Shown here piece by piece: positions 7,039-15,639 of a stretch of DNA of 38,879 bases. The position numbers and the translations under genes were made by a program. The notes beneath the pieces were generated by a model that was not told where the DNA came from, made no database searches, and was given only the letters and a program-made list of their open reading frames with translations. Position 1 is the stretch's first letter. Every line of letters starts with the position of its first letter. The stretch comes from JACNKJ01 sp964440095 (GTDB lineage Bacteria > Krumholzibacteriota > Krumholzibacteriia > JACNKJ01): contig CAYTPZ010000017.1 of NCBI GenBank assembly GCA_964440095.1, positions 1 through 38,879 of the forward strand, in the 5' to 3' direction.

Positions 7039-10000
7039 ATGCGTTTAACATCCTGTGCGATCATCTTGGCTGTGTTGTTTCCCGGCACGGCCTTCGCTGA
7101 TGAACTCCTCTACGCTTTCAATACAGGCGGAAACATAGGCGCGTGGGATTCCCACGGAAACTACTTCGAAGTTGATCAGGAGTACGAGCCCGGCGGGGGA
7201 GGCTACGACTACGGCTTCCCAACCTTGCCCGCATACGTGCCCAATATCTCTCCCTGGACCACCGACGATTTCGAACTGCACTACTGGCAGCGCCATTACC
7301 TCAATGGCTATCACTTTGACTTACCCCCGGGCGACTACGTCGTTCGCCTCTATTGGCTCGATGGTCGCATCCACGGTCCACGCCTGCGTCTCATGGATGT
7401 CTCCTTGGAAGGCAATCTGGTCCTGGACGATTTGGATGTGGTGGGCGAAGTCGGTTTCATGGGCGCCTATGAGCGATCCTTTTTGGTGAACGTCACCGAT
7501 GGCACCTTGGATGTGGATATCGATTCGGTGCGTTCCGCCACCATGCTTTCGGCCATCGCGGTTTGGTCTCTGGATGATCAGGGAGACGCGCCGCATACCC
7601 CCGGCAACTTTCGTCTGGAATCGTCCTATGGCATGAACATCATCAGGTGGGATACCGACTGGCAGGCCAGTATCGATGAAACGGAAATCCTGAGGGCGGA
7701 TTCGCAGAGCGGTCCTTACGAAGTGGTGGGAAGCACTGCCTATCATCGCCGGTATTGGCTCGACAAGGATGCCGTGCCCGGTTCCAACTACTACTACAAG
7801 ATTCGCTGCACCGACGTCTGGGGCCGCGCGAGTCTGGAAAGCATCGTGCTTTCAACTCAGACCATGGCCTGGCAGGACATCGGCTTGCCGGTTTGCCATA
7901 TCAACATGGCTCAAGCGGATTTCGACTCGCTCAATTCCAATGTGTTCGCCAACGATTTCTACGATGTCGGCTGGGCCATCGACGACAATCCATTCAAGCC
8001 CGGCGACGGTCGTTATCGGGGTGGCTTGGCTCGCTATTTCCCCAAGAAGTCCTGGAAGGTGAAGCCGGGGATCCTCGACGCCTTTGAAGATCTGGATGTA
8101 TTCACCTTGATCACGAGTCCCGACGACAACTACGTGATTCGCAATCACGTAACCATGGAAGCGTTCGATCTGCTTCCCAACGTTTGGAATTCGGACATCT
8201 ACTGGACGGGGCTCTGGGTCAACGGGGAATATGCCGGAGTGTCCGATCTCACCGAAGCGGTGGACTCGGAATTCCTCGCCAAGCGCGGCGAAGATTTGGA
8301 TGCCTTGGGCAATCTCTACAAGGCCTACGGCAATATGGATATACAACCCGGCTACGAACACTACGTAACCCACTACGAGTTCAAGGCGGGACCCGGGTCG
8401 GACTGGGCAGACATCATAGGCTTTATCGAAGACCTTCATTACTTCGATGAGTACGATCGCGGCGCCTTCCTCGCGGAGACAGTCGATCTCACCAATTTCT
8501 TCGACTACTACTCCATGATGATCTACACGCGGCAATACGATCATGTGGTTCGAAACTACTACCTATACCATTCGCCGGTAGATGGCCTGTGGAGCCTCAT
8601 GCCCTGGGACATGACCCTGTCCTTCTGGCCGGACCCCTTGGAGCTTGATTTCGCGACCACCGATAGTCCCCACTTCTGGGACGGCAGCTACAACGTGCTC
8701 TTCGATAAAATTCTGAACGTGCCGCGACTGCGCTGGGAATACGTGACACGTTTGGAGTACCTGCACGGCAGCGTCCTCAACGGGCCAACCATGGTGCCGA
8801 TTGCCCAGGCCACCTACGATGAAATCGCATTGGAAGGTCTGGTGGATCCCTATCGCCCCTTCTTCGCCACGGGCGATTACTTCGATATCGCGCGCGACTA
8901 TATCAGCTATCGCATCAATCAGCGGGACACTCAATTCGCCACCATGATTCCCGATTTCAAAGACGAGATCACAACGATTTGCATCAACGAGATGCAAGCC
9001 TATCCGGCTTCATCTGAAGCGCCTTGGATCGAACTGTACAATTACGGTGAGGAACCCACGAGTACTCTGGGATTCAAAATTGAAGCCGACAGCACCATCA
9101 ATGTGCCGGTTTACATTTTAGCGTCGGGTGAGAGCATGGCCTTCGTCATTGATGAAGGGGGTGTGCCGGGGTCCGTGATCAATCCCCTGGGCGGAACGCT
9201 GAAGTTGAAGAATGGAAGCAACGCCATGTTGGACGCCCTTCGCTACGGTGAAGCCGCCGAGGGTCAATCCGAAGGCCGCCATCCCGACGGGTGGATTACC
9301 TGGAGCAACCTGTTCCCCAGCTATGGCGTAAGCAACGGGCACATCGCAGCGCCTTTCATTCGCAGCGTAGACCTGCAACCCGAACAACCCACCATGGCCG
9401 ACACCTTGAAATTCGAGGTTCGCTTCGCCAATCATTCGAGGCCTTACGAGGCGAACATCAACTTCGCCTTCTCGGACTCCAGTTGGACCCTAGCCCTGGT
9501 TCCCACGGGAACCGACTCGATTCTGTGGACCGTGCAGCAGGATCCCCTGCTTGAGGGCGGCAACCTCTACTGGCATGTAGAGGCGGTGGATGAACTGGGC
9601 CTCAGGGTTACACATCCGGCCGATGCCCCGACCTACAATCACAAGGTGCTCATTCTTGGCGGCGTTTATGCCATCTTCCTCAACGAGTTCATGGCCGACA
9701 ATGCCACGACCTATCCCGACGAAGTGAACGAGTACGAAGATTGGGTCGAGATTTACAACGCGGGCGCCGAAGACTTCGACTTGGCCGGTTTCACACTAAG
9801 CGACGACGAGGACTGGGCGGCAAGGTGGACCTTCCCCGAAGACCCTGCATCCATTGTTCCGGCGGGGGGATACATCTTGGTATACGCCGACGAGGACATC
9901 AGTCAGGGGCCCCTTCACGCCAATTTCAAACTGTCCCGCTTCGGCGAGGAAATTGGTTTGTATCAGCCCGACGCCACTCCCGTGGATTTTGTGGAATATG

Positions 10001-10404
10001 GCCCGCAGCATGAGGATGAATCCTACGGCAGAATCAGCGATGGCGATCCACGCTGGGACATCCAGATCGAGCCCACACCTCTGGGGGCCAACTTGGGGGG
10101 CATCTCCACCGATGCACCGGATGCACCGGCGCCCTTCCGTCTGAGCGCCTATCCCAATCCCTTCAATCCACGGGTCACATTGCGATTCGCACTGCCTGAA
10201 GCCACCCGCACTCGATTGGAAGTGTACGATCTGCAGGGACGGCGTACTGCCACTCTCATGGACGAATCATTGGACGCAGGATCCCACGAAGTTGTTTGGT
10301 CCGGTGTGGATGATCGAGGGAATGATTGCGCCACGGGTGTCTATCTGGCCCATGTGCGCGCCGGAGAATACCGGGATCGCTTTAAGCTGCTTCTCTTGAA
10401 ATGA
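7039..10404 (+). CDS. Secreted CotH-kinase / lamin-tail surface protein with FlgD-like sorting domain
   Basis: An 1121-aa exported multidomain protein. Residues 1-20 are a signal peptide. About 21-180 form a malectin-like beta-sandwich, 185-275 a fibronectin type III-like domain, and 282-635 a CotH kinase-like domain. The CotH part shows IRNHVTMEAFDLL, WVNGEYAGVSDLTE and the MPWDMTLSFWPD block holding its acidic metal-binding residues. Two lamin-tail domains start near 646 (ICINEMQAYP) and 878 (IFLNEFMADN). The C-terminal 88 residues are the PNPFNP sorting/Ig domain. CotH proteins in spores phosphorylate coat proteins; here the protein is probably extracellular or cell-surface attached, and its substrate is unknown. 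The combination CotH, LTD, LTD and PNPFNP is common in FCB-type candidate phyla. It is a single gene with its own terminator at 10432. Confidence 0.88.
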   Translation: MRLTSCAIILAVLFPGTAFADELLYAFNTGGNIGAWDSHGNYFEVDQEYEPGGGGYDYGFPTLPAYVPNISPWTTDDFELHYWQRHYLNGYHFDLPPGDYVVRLYWLDGRIHGPRLRLMDVSLEGNLVLDDLDVVGEVGFMGAYERSFLVNVTDGTLDVDIDSVRSATMLSAIAVWSLDDQGDAPHTPGNFRLESSYGMNIIRWDTDWQASIDETEILRADSQSGPYEVVGSTAYHRRYWLDKDAVPGSNYYYKIRCTDVWGRASLESIVLSTQTMAWQDIGLPVCHINMAQADFDSLNSNVFANDFYDVGWAIDDNPFKPGDGRYRGGLARYFPKKSWKVKPGILDAFEDLDVFTLITSPDDNYVIRNHVTMEAFDLLPNVWNSDIYWTGLWVNGEYAGVSDLTEAVDSEFLAKRGEDLDALGNLYKAYGNMDIQPGYEHYVTHYEFKAGPGSDWADIIGFIEDLHYFDEYDRGAFLAETVDLTNFFDYYSMMIYTRQYDHVVRNYYLYHSPVDGLWSLMPWDMTLSFWPDPLELDFATTDSPHFWDGSYNVLFDKILNVPRLRWEYVTRLEYLHGSVLNGPTMVPIAQATYDEIALEGLVDPYRPFFATGDYFDIARDYISYRINQRDTQFATMIPDFKDEITTICINEMQAYPASSEAPWIELYNYGEEPTSTLGFKIEADSTINVPVYILASGESMAFVIDEGGVPGSVINPLGGTLKLKNGSNAMLDALRYGEAAEGQSEGRHPDGWITWSNLFPSYGVSNGHIAAPFIRSVDLQPEQPTMADTLKFEVRFANHSRPYEANINFAFSDSSWTLALVPTGTDSILWTVQQDPLLEGGNLYWHVEAVDELGLRVTHPADAPTYNHKVLILGGVYAIFLNEFMADNATTYPDEVNEYEDWVEIYNAGAEDFDLAGFTLSDDEDWAARWTFPEDPASIVPAGGYILVYADEDISQGPLHANFKLSRFGEEIGLYQPDATPVDFVEYGPQHEDESYGRISDGDPRWDIQIEPTPLGANLGGISTDAPDAPAPFRLSAYPNPFNPRVTLRFALPEATRTRLEVYDLQGRRTATLMDESLDAGSHEVVWSGVDDRGNDCATGVYLAHVRAGEYRDRFKLLLLK

Positions 10405-10431
10405 CGTCGCGAGGAGTTGCTCGACACAGAA

Positions 10432-10472
10432 AAGCGCCGACTGTCAACGGGGACAGTCGGCGCTTCTTATTT
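10432..10472. terminator. Bidirectional terminator between the CotH gene and the octaheme cytochrome gene
   Basis: A 14-bp perfect stem, AAGCGCCGACTGTC pairing with GACAGTCGGCGCTT around a 6-nt loop, is followed by CTTATTTT on plus and preceded by an A-run that reads as T-rich on minus. It serves both convergent genes. Confidence 0.88.
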
Positions 10473-10482
10473 TACTCAGTTC

Positions 10483-11727
10483 CTAGTTCTCTGCTCTGTC
10501 TCTCAATTCCTTGGCCATGTACTCAATCTCGTTGAGATCAATGACCATCTCGTTCCAGCCGTACCAGAGCGTGTAGTCCGGGTTGGCGTGGAATGCGCCC
10601 TGGAAGGTGCGCATGCGATGCTTCAGGTGCATAGTGAACAATGTATTCTCGATGGGTGTCGGCGAGTCGTGGAATGTGAGCAGATCGGGGAAGGCATAGC
10701 TGTAGTTCTCAGGCTTCTCCAGGATGCCGTCCTGATAGAGCCCCGCGATGATTCGAATGGCCGCAGCCAGTAGCTTGTCGGCCTCGCGAATCATGTTGTC
10801 GCCCTTGGCCAATTCTTCATTGGCGAAATTCTCGGAGTGGCACTCGCTGCAAACAGCCAGCATTTTTGCACGCTCGGCGTCGAATTCCGCCGCGCTCAGG
10901 CGCGCCACCTGGGCGCCGGCAACCACGTCGAGACGGGCGGTGGGATTGCCTTCAGGATCCAGAACACCCAGCGCCTGCAGGATGGTCACGCGGTCGGCCC
11001 ACCACTCGTCGCTCTCGCCGGGATAGGGAGCCAGGCCATCGGTGCGAACCGCCAAAAATCCCCAGGCCGTACGAACTTCGTGGTCGCCATCGGGCATGTG
11101 GCAGGTCTGGCAGGTGGGGGCGGCGGCGTCTTCAGGCAGCACGCCGTCCTTCTTCAGGCGATGGCGGATGCCGTGCTTGGAAGTTGAATACATTTCCCAC
11201 TGAGGATGATCGAATCCCATGTGGCAGGTGGCGCAGGCTTCGGGCTGACGCGCTTCTTCCACCGAGAAGGTGTGGCGGGTGTGGCATGCGTCGCAGGAAG
11301 CGTGGCCGAAGGTGGATCCATTGGCTTTCAGATTGTCGATCTGCTCTGCGCTCTTCACGCCGATCTTGTGGCAACCGCCGCAGCCCTTCTGGCCGTCGAT
11401 CAGTTCCATGGGCTTGAAGTGGGTGGTGGGCATGGCCTTCAAGGCCGCCCAGGCCAGGGAGTGTTTCCCTCGCTTGTATTCGGCCAAGCGTTCGTCGTGA
11501 CACTCGCCGCAAGTTTCGGCGGTGACGGTGAGAACCTTGTGCACATCCACTGCGGAAGAGTGTTCGTCGCCGTGACAGGTGTCGCAGCTGATCTCTTCAT
11601 CGAAGTGAGCGCTGGCACGCCAATCGCGCACGGCGCCAGGAGTGACGTCTTCGTGGCACTTCACACAATCGTCGGCAAGGACGAAGGTAGCGGCCACTAG
11701 CAAGACGAGAAGGCTGAGGCGGAACAT
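10483..11727 (-). CDS. Octaheme c-type cytochrome, hydroxylamine oxidoreductase (HAO)-like
   Basis: A 414-aa periplasmic multiheme cytochrome. The signal peptide is 1-18, cleaved before DDCVKCH. Eight CXXCH motifs start at Cys21, 48, 73, 116, 145, 165, 206 and 293, the heme number and spacing style of the HAO family (long gap before heme 8). The C-terminal end carries a helical segment with HRMRTFQGAFHANPDYTLWYGW (split about 370-391), typical of this family; Tyr385 or Tyr389 are candidates for the tyrosine that cross-links to the P460 heme in true HAO. Members oxidise hydroxylamine or hydrazine, or run in reverse to reduce nitrite, so direction cannot be assigned here. The start at 11727 follows GGAGGT and begins a signal peptide; an in-frame upstream extension lacks these. 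No cytochrome c552 or quinol partner is adjacent. Confidence 0.87.
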   Translation of the reverse strand: MFRLSLLVLLVAATFVLADDCVKCHEDVTPGAVRDWRASAHFDEEISCDTCHGDEHSSAVDVHKVLTVTAETCGECHDERLAEYKRGKHSLAWAALKAMPTTHFKPMELIDGQKGCGGCHKIGVKSAEQIDNLKANGSTFGHASCDACHTRHTFSVEEARQPEACATCHMGFDHPQWEMYSTSKHGIRHRLKKDGVLPEDAAAPTCQTCHMPDGDHEVRTAWGFLAVRTDGLAPYPGESDEWWADRVTILQALGVLDPEGNPTARLDVVAGAQVARLSAAEFDAERAKMLAVCSECHSENFANEELAKGDNMIREADKLLAAAIRIIAGLYQDGILEKPENYSYAFPDLLTFHDSPTPIENTLFTMHLKHRMRTFQGAFHANPDYTLWYGWNEMVIDLNEIEYMAKELRDRAEN

Positions 11728-11807
11728 GTGAACCTCCGGGATAGGATCAGACTCGACTGTGACATTCGAGTGATATACTACCCAGAGGTCTGAAATACGC
11801 AAGTGAA

Positions 11808-11840
11808 AAATCCCACTAAGAGGGTGGGATTTAAATTCAC
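11808..11840. terminator. Terminator after citrate lyase genes
   Basis: Stem AAATCCCAC / GTGGGATTT (11808-11816 with 11824-11832), with an outer GTGAA/TTCAC pairing. On the minus strand it lies directly after the citF stop and ends GGGATTTTTCAC, a good intrinsic terminator. Confidence 0.8.
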
Positions 11841-13397
11841 CTAAGATTTGACGCGAAAGATCGTGTCCAAGGCCGTGCCGTCCACCCATTTGATCAGGCC
11901 GACCACCTCGTCGGTAAACTCGGGCTTGGCGGGCTTGCCGCCGCAGATCTCTTCGATCTCGGCCTGGAGTTCGGCAATGGTCTTGATGGGCAGGCCGCTA
12001 TCGGCGGTCTGCTCGATCAGGTCCTTGCGCAGCGGATTAATGGCGATGCCCCGCTCGGTGACGATCACATCGATCAATTCGCCGGGACCCACCAGGGTGG
12101 TGACCTCGTCGACGATGACCGGAATACGGTCGCGGAAGCTGGGGATGGGCAGGATCGTGCACTTGCTGAACAGGCAGTTTTGCCAGCCGCCGATGCCGTG
12201 AAGCATGCGGCCGTCGGAGTGGGTGACCACGTTGGCGTTGAAGTTCAGATCAACTTCCGTAGCGCCGAGCACCACGAAGTCGACCAGGCTCGCGAAGTTG
12301 CCCTTGCCGTGCCAGTTGTAGCTGGTGAAGGGGCTGGTGGCCAGGTGCCCCGGGTTCTCGCGCATGGAGCGCACGCCTTCCAGGTCGAAGGTCTGTCCGT
12401 CGAGGATGTACTCGATCAAACCTTCCTCGAGCATCTGCACCAGGTACTTGGTGGATCCGCCGCGCATGAAGCGGCTTTTGATTCCGTCCTCGCGCATCAT
12501 CTCCGCCAGGAAGATGGCCGTGGACAGGGCCGTGCCGCCGGCGCCCGCCTGCATGCTGAAGCCCTCGCGATAGTTCTCCGTGCAGCGAATGAACTTGGCC
12601 GTGTACTCGGCGATGAGCAGGCGATCGGGGCTCTTGGTGATCTCGGTGGTGCCGCTCACGATTTTCGCGGGATCGCCGATTTCATCGAGCACCACGACGC
12701 AGTCCACGTTGTTGCCCTGAATTTGCCAAGGCACGCAGGGGAAGGGCACGAGATTGTCGGTGACCATGATGACCTTGTCGGCGTAGAGGGAATCCACTAG
12801 GCCGAAGTTCAGGCTGCCGCAGGCGCTGGGCCCGCGGTCGCCGGTGGCGTTGCCGAAGCTGTCGGCGGTGGGAGCGGGCAGAATGGCAATGTCGATATGG
12901 ACCTCGCCATCCTGCACGGCCTGCCACCGTCCTCCGTGGCTGCGTAGAACCGCGGGCCCGGCCATTTTCCCCTGGCTTGCGTAGGCGCCCAAGGGGCCGT
13001 TAAGGCTTCCCTCAACTCGCGCGACCACACCCGAGTCCAGATGCTCAACGATGGGCTCCTGGCAGGGGAAAGCCGCACTGGGGAACCAGATCAGGTCCTT
13101 AACACCCAGCTCGGCGGCCGCATCGAAAACCTGGGTCATGACCTTGTCGCCGTTGCGAAAATGGTGATGGTTGGAAATGGTCATGCCGCTTTTGAGACCA
13201 CACCTTTTCAGCGCCTCCACGAGCGACTTCACGATTTTGTCGCCGTCGGCGGGATAGTCCCCGCACTGACTCACAGGCGGCGCGGCCTTGCGTCCGCTGG
13301 GTTTGAATTTGCCGACACCCTGGAAGGGTACCTGCTCCACACCGTTGACTACCTTGGGGACTTTGCGTCCCGCAGCGTTCTTAACGAGATCGCTCAT
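11841..13397 (-). CDS. citF: Citrate lyase alpha subunit (citrate CoA-transferase)
   Basis: A 518-aa subunit that exchanges acetyl on the acyl-carrier protein for citrate, giving citryl-ACP. The whole length matches the CitF family: MTISNHHHFRNGD near residue 95, GSLNGPLGAYASQGKMAGPAVLRSHGGR near 150, GDRGPSACGSLNFG, NLVPFPCVPWQIQGNNVDCVVVLDEIG, GFSMQAGAGGTALS and the C-terminal DEVTTLVGPGELIDVIVTERGIAINP block. Its ATG overlaps the stop of the citD-citE fusion gene by 4 nt (ATGA), so it is translationally coupled as in other cit operons. Oddly, no citC ligase, citX or citG prosthetic-group genes are adjacent; they would have to be elsewhere. With the acyl-carrier/beta protein it splits citrate to oxaloacetate and acetate, or may work with a TCA-type cycle. 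Confidence 0.95.
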   Translation of the reverse strand: MSDLVKNAAGRKVPKVVNGVEQVPFQGVGKFKPSGRKAAPPVSQCGDYPADGDKIVKSLVEALKRCGLKSGMTISNHHHFRNGDKVMTQVFDAAAELGVKDLIWFPSAAFPCQEPIVEHLDSGVVARVEGSLNGPLGAYASQGKMAGPAVLRSHGGRWQAVQDGEVHIDIAILPAPTADSFGNATGDRGPSACGSLNFGLVDSLYADKVIMVTDNLVPFPCVPWQIQGNNVDCVVVLDEIGDPAKIVSGTTEITKSPDRLLIAEYTAKFIRCTENYREGFSMQAGAGGTALSTAIFLAEMMREDGIKSRFMRGGSTKYLVQMLEEGLIEYILDGQTFDLEGVRSMRENPGHLATSPFTSYNWHGKGNFASLVDFVVLGATEVDLNFNANVVTHSDGRMLHGIGGWQNCLFSKCTILPIPSFRDRIPVIVDEVTTLVGPGELIDVIVTERGIAINPLRKDLIEQTADSGLPIKTIAELQAEIEEICGGKPAKPEFTDEVVGLIKWVDGTALDTIFRVKS

Positions 13398-14611
13398 GCT
13401 TCCACCTCCCGCCAGTTTTCGGCGAGCTTGCCGATGGCCTTGGCCATCTCCACCGTGTGAAGGGCCCGTTTCACCACGGGCGCGTCAATCATCTTGCTTC
13501 CCAGACTCACAACGCCCAGGCCCTTGGCCTCGGCGTCTTCGAAAGCGCGCACGATTTTGCATGCCTTGTCCACTTCAGCATCCGTCGGCGCGAAGGCTTG
13601 ATGCAGTGGACGAATCTGCCGCGGGTGAATGCAACCCTTGCCGTCGAAGCCCAGCTGTTTGGCTTCCAGCACGCTGGCGATCAGGCCTTCTTCGTTGCCC
13701 ACGTCGCTGTAGACCGTATCGATGGCCTGGATGCCCGCTGCGCGGCAGGCGTTGACGATCTGTCCGCGCATCCAGAAGCTTTCGGTTCCGTCTTCGCTGC
13801 GCGGCACGCCCAGGTCAGCGGTGTAGTCTTCCAGTCCCACGGCAAGGGCCACCACGGACTCGCAACTCTCGGCGATTTCCAGAGCCATGTATGCGCCGCG
13901 CGTGCTTTCGATGATGGGCATGAGCCACACAGGTTCCTTGCGTCCGCAGCGTTCCACTATCTCGGCCATGCGGGCTTCGACAGCCTGCACCTCTTCGGGG
14001 CTTTCCACTTTGGGAACGAGTACGAGCTGAACGGGATGGGGGATGATCCACTCGAGGTCCTCGAGACCCCTGTCACCCTGATTGATGCGCACCATGCGTT
14101 CTGCATGGCCGAAATCGATAGTGCGAAGGGCGTTGCGCACGATGACGCGCGCGGCGTCCTTTTCGGGCGGGGCGACGGCGTCTTCCAGGTCGAGGATGTA
14201 GGCATCGGCGCCGTGGAGACCCGCGTTGAGAAACATCTTGGGCTGATTGCCGGGCAGATAGAGTCGGCTGCGCCGGAAGCGGTCGCGGGCGCTGGGGGGA
14301 AGGGAAATCTTTAGTGGAGGGAGAAGCTCCGAGTCGAAGTTCGCATCTGCCCTGCGCGCCGCCGTTTCCAGTCGGGCGTCCAAGACGAAGGGAACGGCAC
14401 CGGCATCTTCCACTTCGAGCTTGGCGTGCTCGAGGCCCATGGCAGCAAGCCCTTCGGTCAACTGCGAGCGAATGGACTCGCCATACATGACCATGACCTT
14501 GCTCTTCAGGTCGATTTTTACCCCGCCGCTCTCGCGGATTTCCAGATTCATCCAGCAGTCGGATTTAGCGCTCTGGCCTCTCGGGCCGACCTCGCCGCGC
14601 ATCGCGCACAT
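13394..14611 (-). CDS. citDE: Citrate lyase acyl-carrier (gamma) and beta subunit fusion
   Basis: A 405-aa protein joining two normally separate citrate lyase subunits. Residues 1-90 resemble CitD, the acyl-carrier protein: GQSAKSDCWMNLEI (12-25) at the place of the GTLESSD phosphoribosyl-dephospho-CoA attachment site, then YGESIRSQLTEGL and LEVEDAGAVPFVLDARLETA (65-84), which parallels CitD's VDDKGALDCILRARLEA. From about residue 110, RFRRSRLYLPGN starts a full CitE, the citryl-ACP lyase (HpcH/HpaI fold), with ADAYILDLEDAV and VPKVESPEEV. A start at 14611 gives a perfect AGGAGG 8 nt upstream. In a gapless alignment the attachment serine (Ser14 of enterobacterial CitD) falls on Lys16, with Ser17 next to it; Ser17 is the likely attachment residue but this is unproven. 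Confidence 0.88.
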   Translation of the reverse strand: MCAMRGEVGPRGQSAKSDCWMNLEIRESGGVKIDLKSKVMVMYGESIRSQLTEGLAAMGLEHAKLEVEDAGAVPFVLDARLETAARRADANFDSELLPPLKISLPPSARDRFRRSRLYLPGNQPKMFLNAGLHGADAYILDLEDAVAPPEKDAARVIVRNALRTIDFGHAERMVRINQGDRGLEDLEWIIPHPVQLVLVPKVESPEEVQAVEARMAEIVERCGRKEPVWLMPIIESTRGAYMALEIAESCESVVALAVGLEDYTADLGVPRSEDGTESFWMRGQIVNACRAAGIQAIDTVYSDVGNEEGLIASVLEAKQLGFDGKGCIHPRQIRPLHQAFAPTDAEVDKACKIVRAFEDAEAKGLGVVSLGSKMIDAPVVKRALHTVEMAKAIGKLAENWREVEA

Positions 14612-14723
14612 GGCTTTCCTCCTATGGAATCGTAAACAGGATTCGCAGCTCCAAAATGCTACGGACTCGCCCGCCGCGCAACGCATTATCGTCGCTCTTT
14701 GCCTGCGAAGGCCAGCTGAAGAT

Positions 14724-14752
14724 TGCCAGGAGAGCCCTGCTGTTGTAGATTT
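14724..14752 (+). promoter_or_regulatory. Promoter of the OB-fold periplasmic protein gene
   Basis: TTGCCA (14724-14729), 17 nt, TAGATT (14747-14752). The -10 hexamer is identical to that of the tRNA-Glu promoter. The predicted start lies about 20 nt before the ATG at 14781. Confidence 0.7.
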
Positions 14753-14780
14753 ACCCACCCCCTCAACAAGGCAGGCCTCC

Positions 14781-15497
14781 ATGCGATTCACAGCAGTTCT
14801 CCTTCTTTTCTTGGCGATGATCGCCCTTCCCGCACTGGCTGAGTATCCCGCCGAGGGATATTCCGGCATGGTCGTCGAGACCATGGACTCTGGTACATAC
14901 ACCTACGTCCTCGTGGACACGGGCAAGGAGCAGGTCTGGGGCGCCGCGCCTCAGTTCAAGATCGAAGTGGGCGAGGAAGTGGTGGTGCCCACGGGCATGC
15001 CCATGCCCGAGTTCAAGAGCAAGACTCTGGACCGCACCTTCGACATGCTCTTTTTCGCTTCGGCTATTCCCAGGATCGGCGAGGTGGATCCTGCCGAACT
15101 CGCTCCTCATGACCATGCTGCTGGCGGCATGCACTCCGGCGCCATGAGCACCAAGGGCCACACCCAGGTTGAAGAGGAGGCCGGCATTCGCGACATCAAA
15201 CCGGCCGAACAGACCGTGGGCGAGCTTTTCGAGAAGCGCGCCGATTTCGCAGGCAAGAAAATCCTGCTGCGTGGTCAGGTGGTCAAGGTGCTCAACGGTA
15301 TCATGGGCACCAATTGGCTCCACCTGCAGGACGGCACCGGCGAGGCCGGGGGAAACGATCTTACCGTGACTACTTCAGCCGTGGTGAACAAGGGCGACGT
15401 GGTGCTGATCAGCGGCACCCTCACCTTGGACAAGGATTTCGGCATGGGATACTTCTACGAACTCATCGTGGAAAACGCCTCGTTGATGGTGGAATAG
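14781..15497 (+). CDS. Periplasmic OB-fold protein (NrfJ-like)
   Basis: A 238-aa exported protein. Residues 1-20 form a signal peptide ending ALA. The middle holds a His/Met-rich stretch (HDHAAGGMHSGAMSTKGH, about 115-133) that could bind metal. The C-terminal 90 residues are an OB-fold of the bacterial periplasmic type: KILLRGQVVKVLNGIMGTNW, then HLQDGTG, DLTVTTSAVVNKGDVVLISG and KDFGMGYFYELIVENA. Such domains occur beside multiheme nitrite or hydroxylamine enzymes and are called NrfJ-like in some genomes, so a tie to the octaheme cytochrome about 3 kb away is possible but inferred. I chose the ATG at 14781 because the signal peptide begins there and a promoter lies just upstream. The longer in-frame extension runs antisense through citDE. 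Confidence 0.8.
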   Translation: MRFTAVLLLFLAMIALPALAEYPAEGYSGMVVETMDSGTYTYVLVDTGKEQVWGAAPQFKIEVGEEVVVPTGMPMPEFKSKTLDRTFDMLFFASAIPRIGEVDPAELAPHDHAAGGMHSGAMSTKGHTQVEEEAGIRDIKPAEQTVGELFEKRADFAGKKILLRGQVVKVLNGIMGTNWLHLQDGTGEAGGNDLTVTTSAVVNKGDVVLISGTLTLDKDFGMGYFYELIVENASLMVE

Positions 15498-15521
15498 AGC
15501 AAACCTGGGCGATCCGCTGTT

Positions 15522-15585
15522 GTCCACCCGGGTGGACGCCGGGACAAGCCGGAACTCTTCCTTACCCACACGAAACAGGGAAGAG
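15522..15585. repeat. Nested inverted repeats after the OB-fold gene
   Basis: A perfect 16-bp palindrome GTCCACCCGGGTGGAC (15522-15537) lies inside a TTGTCC/GGGACAA pair. A CTCTTCC/GGAAGAG hairpin (15555-15561 with 15579-15585) follows. They could be terminator-associated structure or a protein-binding site; no function is evident. Confidence 0.4.
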
Positions 15586-15593
15586 CCAGCAAA

Positions 15594-15630
15594 AAAAGCG
15601 GCGCCCCAAGTGGCGCCGCTTTTGAGTTTT
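15594..15630. terminator. Bidirectional terminator between OB-fold gene and hydratase gene
   Basis: A 12-bp stem AAAAGCGGCGCC / GGCGCCGCTTTT around a 6-nt loop. A and T tracts on both sides serve both convergent genes. Confidence 0.88.
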
Positions 15631-15639
15631 GATTCGATT

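Noticed and set aside
10476..10492. Two 7-nt units (AGTTCCT, AGTTCTC) at the octaheme gene stop
   Set aside because: Only two units and no inverted partner, so not enough to count with the arrays at 5.8 and 17.5 kb.
14612..14902. N-terminal extension of the CitD-CitE protein
   Set aside because: The perfect AGGAGG before 14611 and the CitD-like start there make the upstream frame unnecessary; it runs through a promoter region of the divergent gene.
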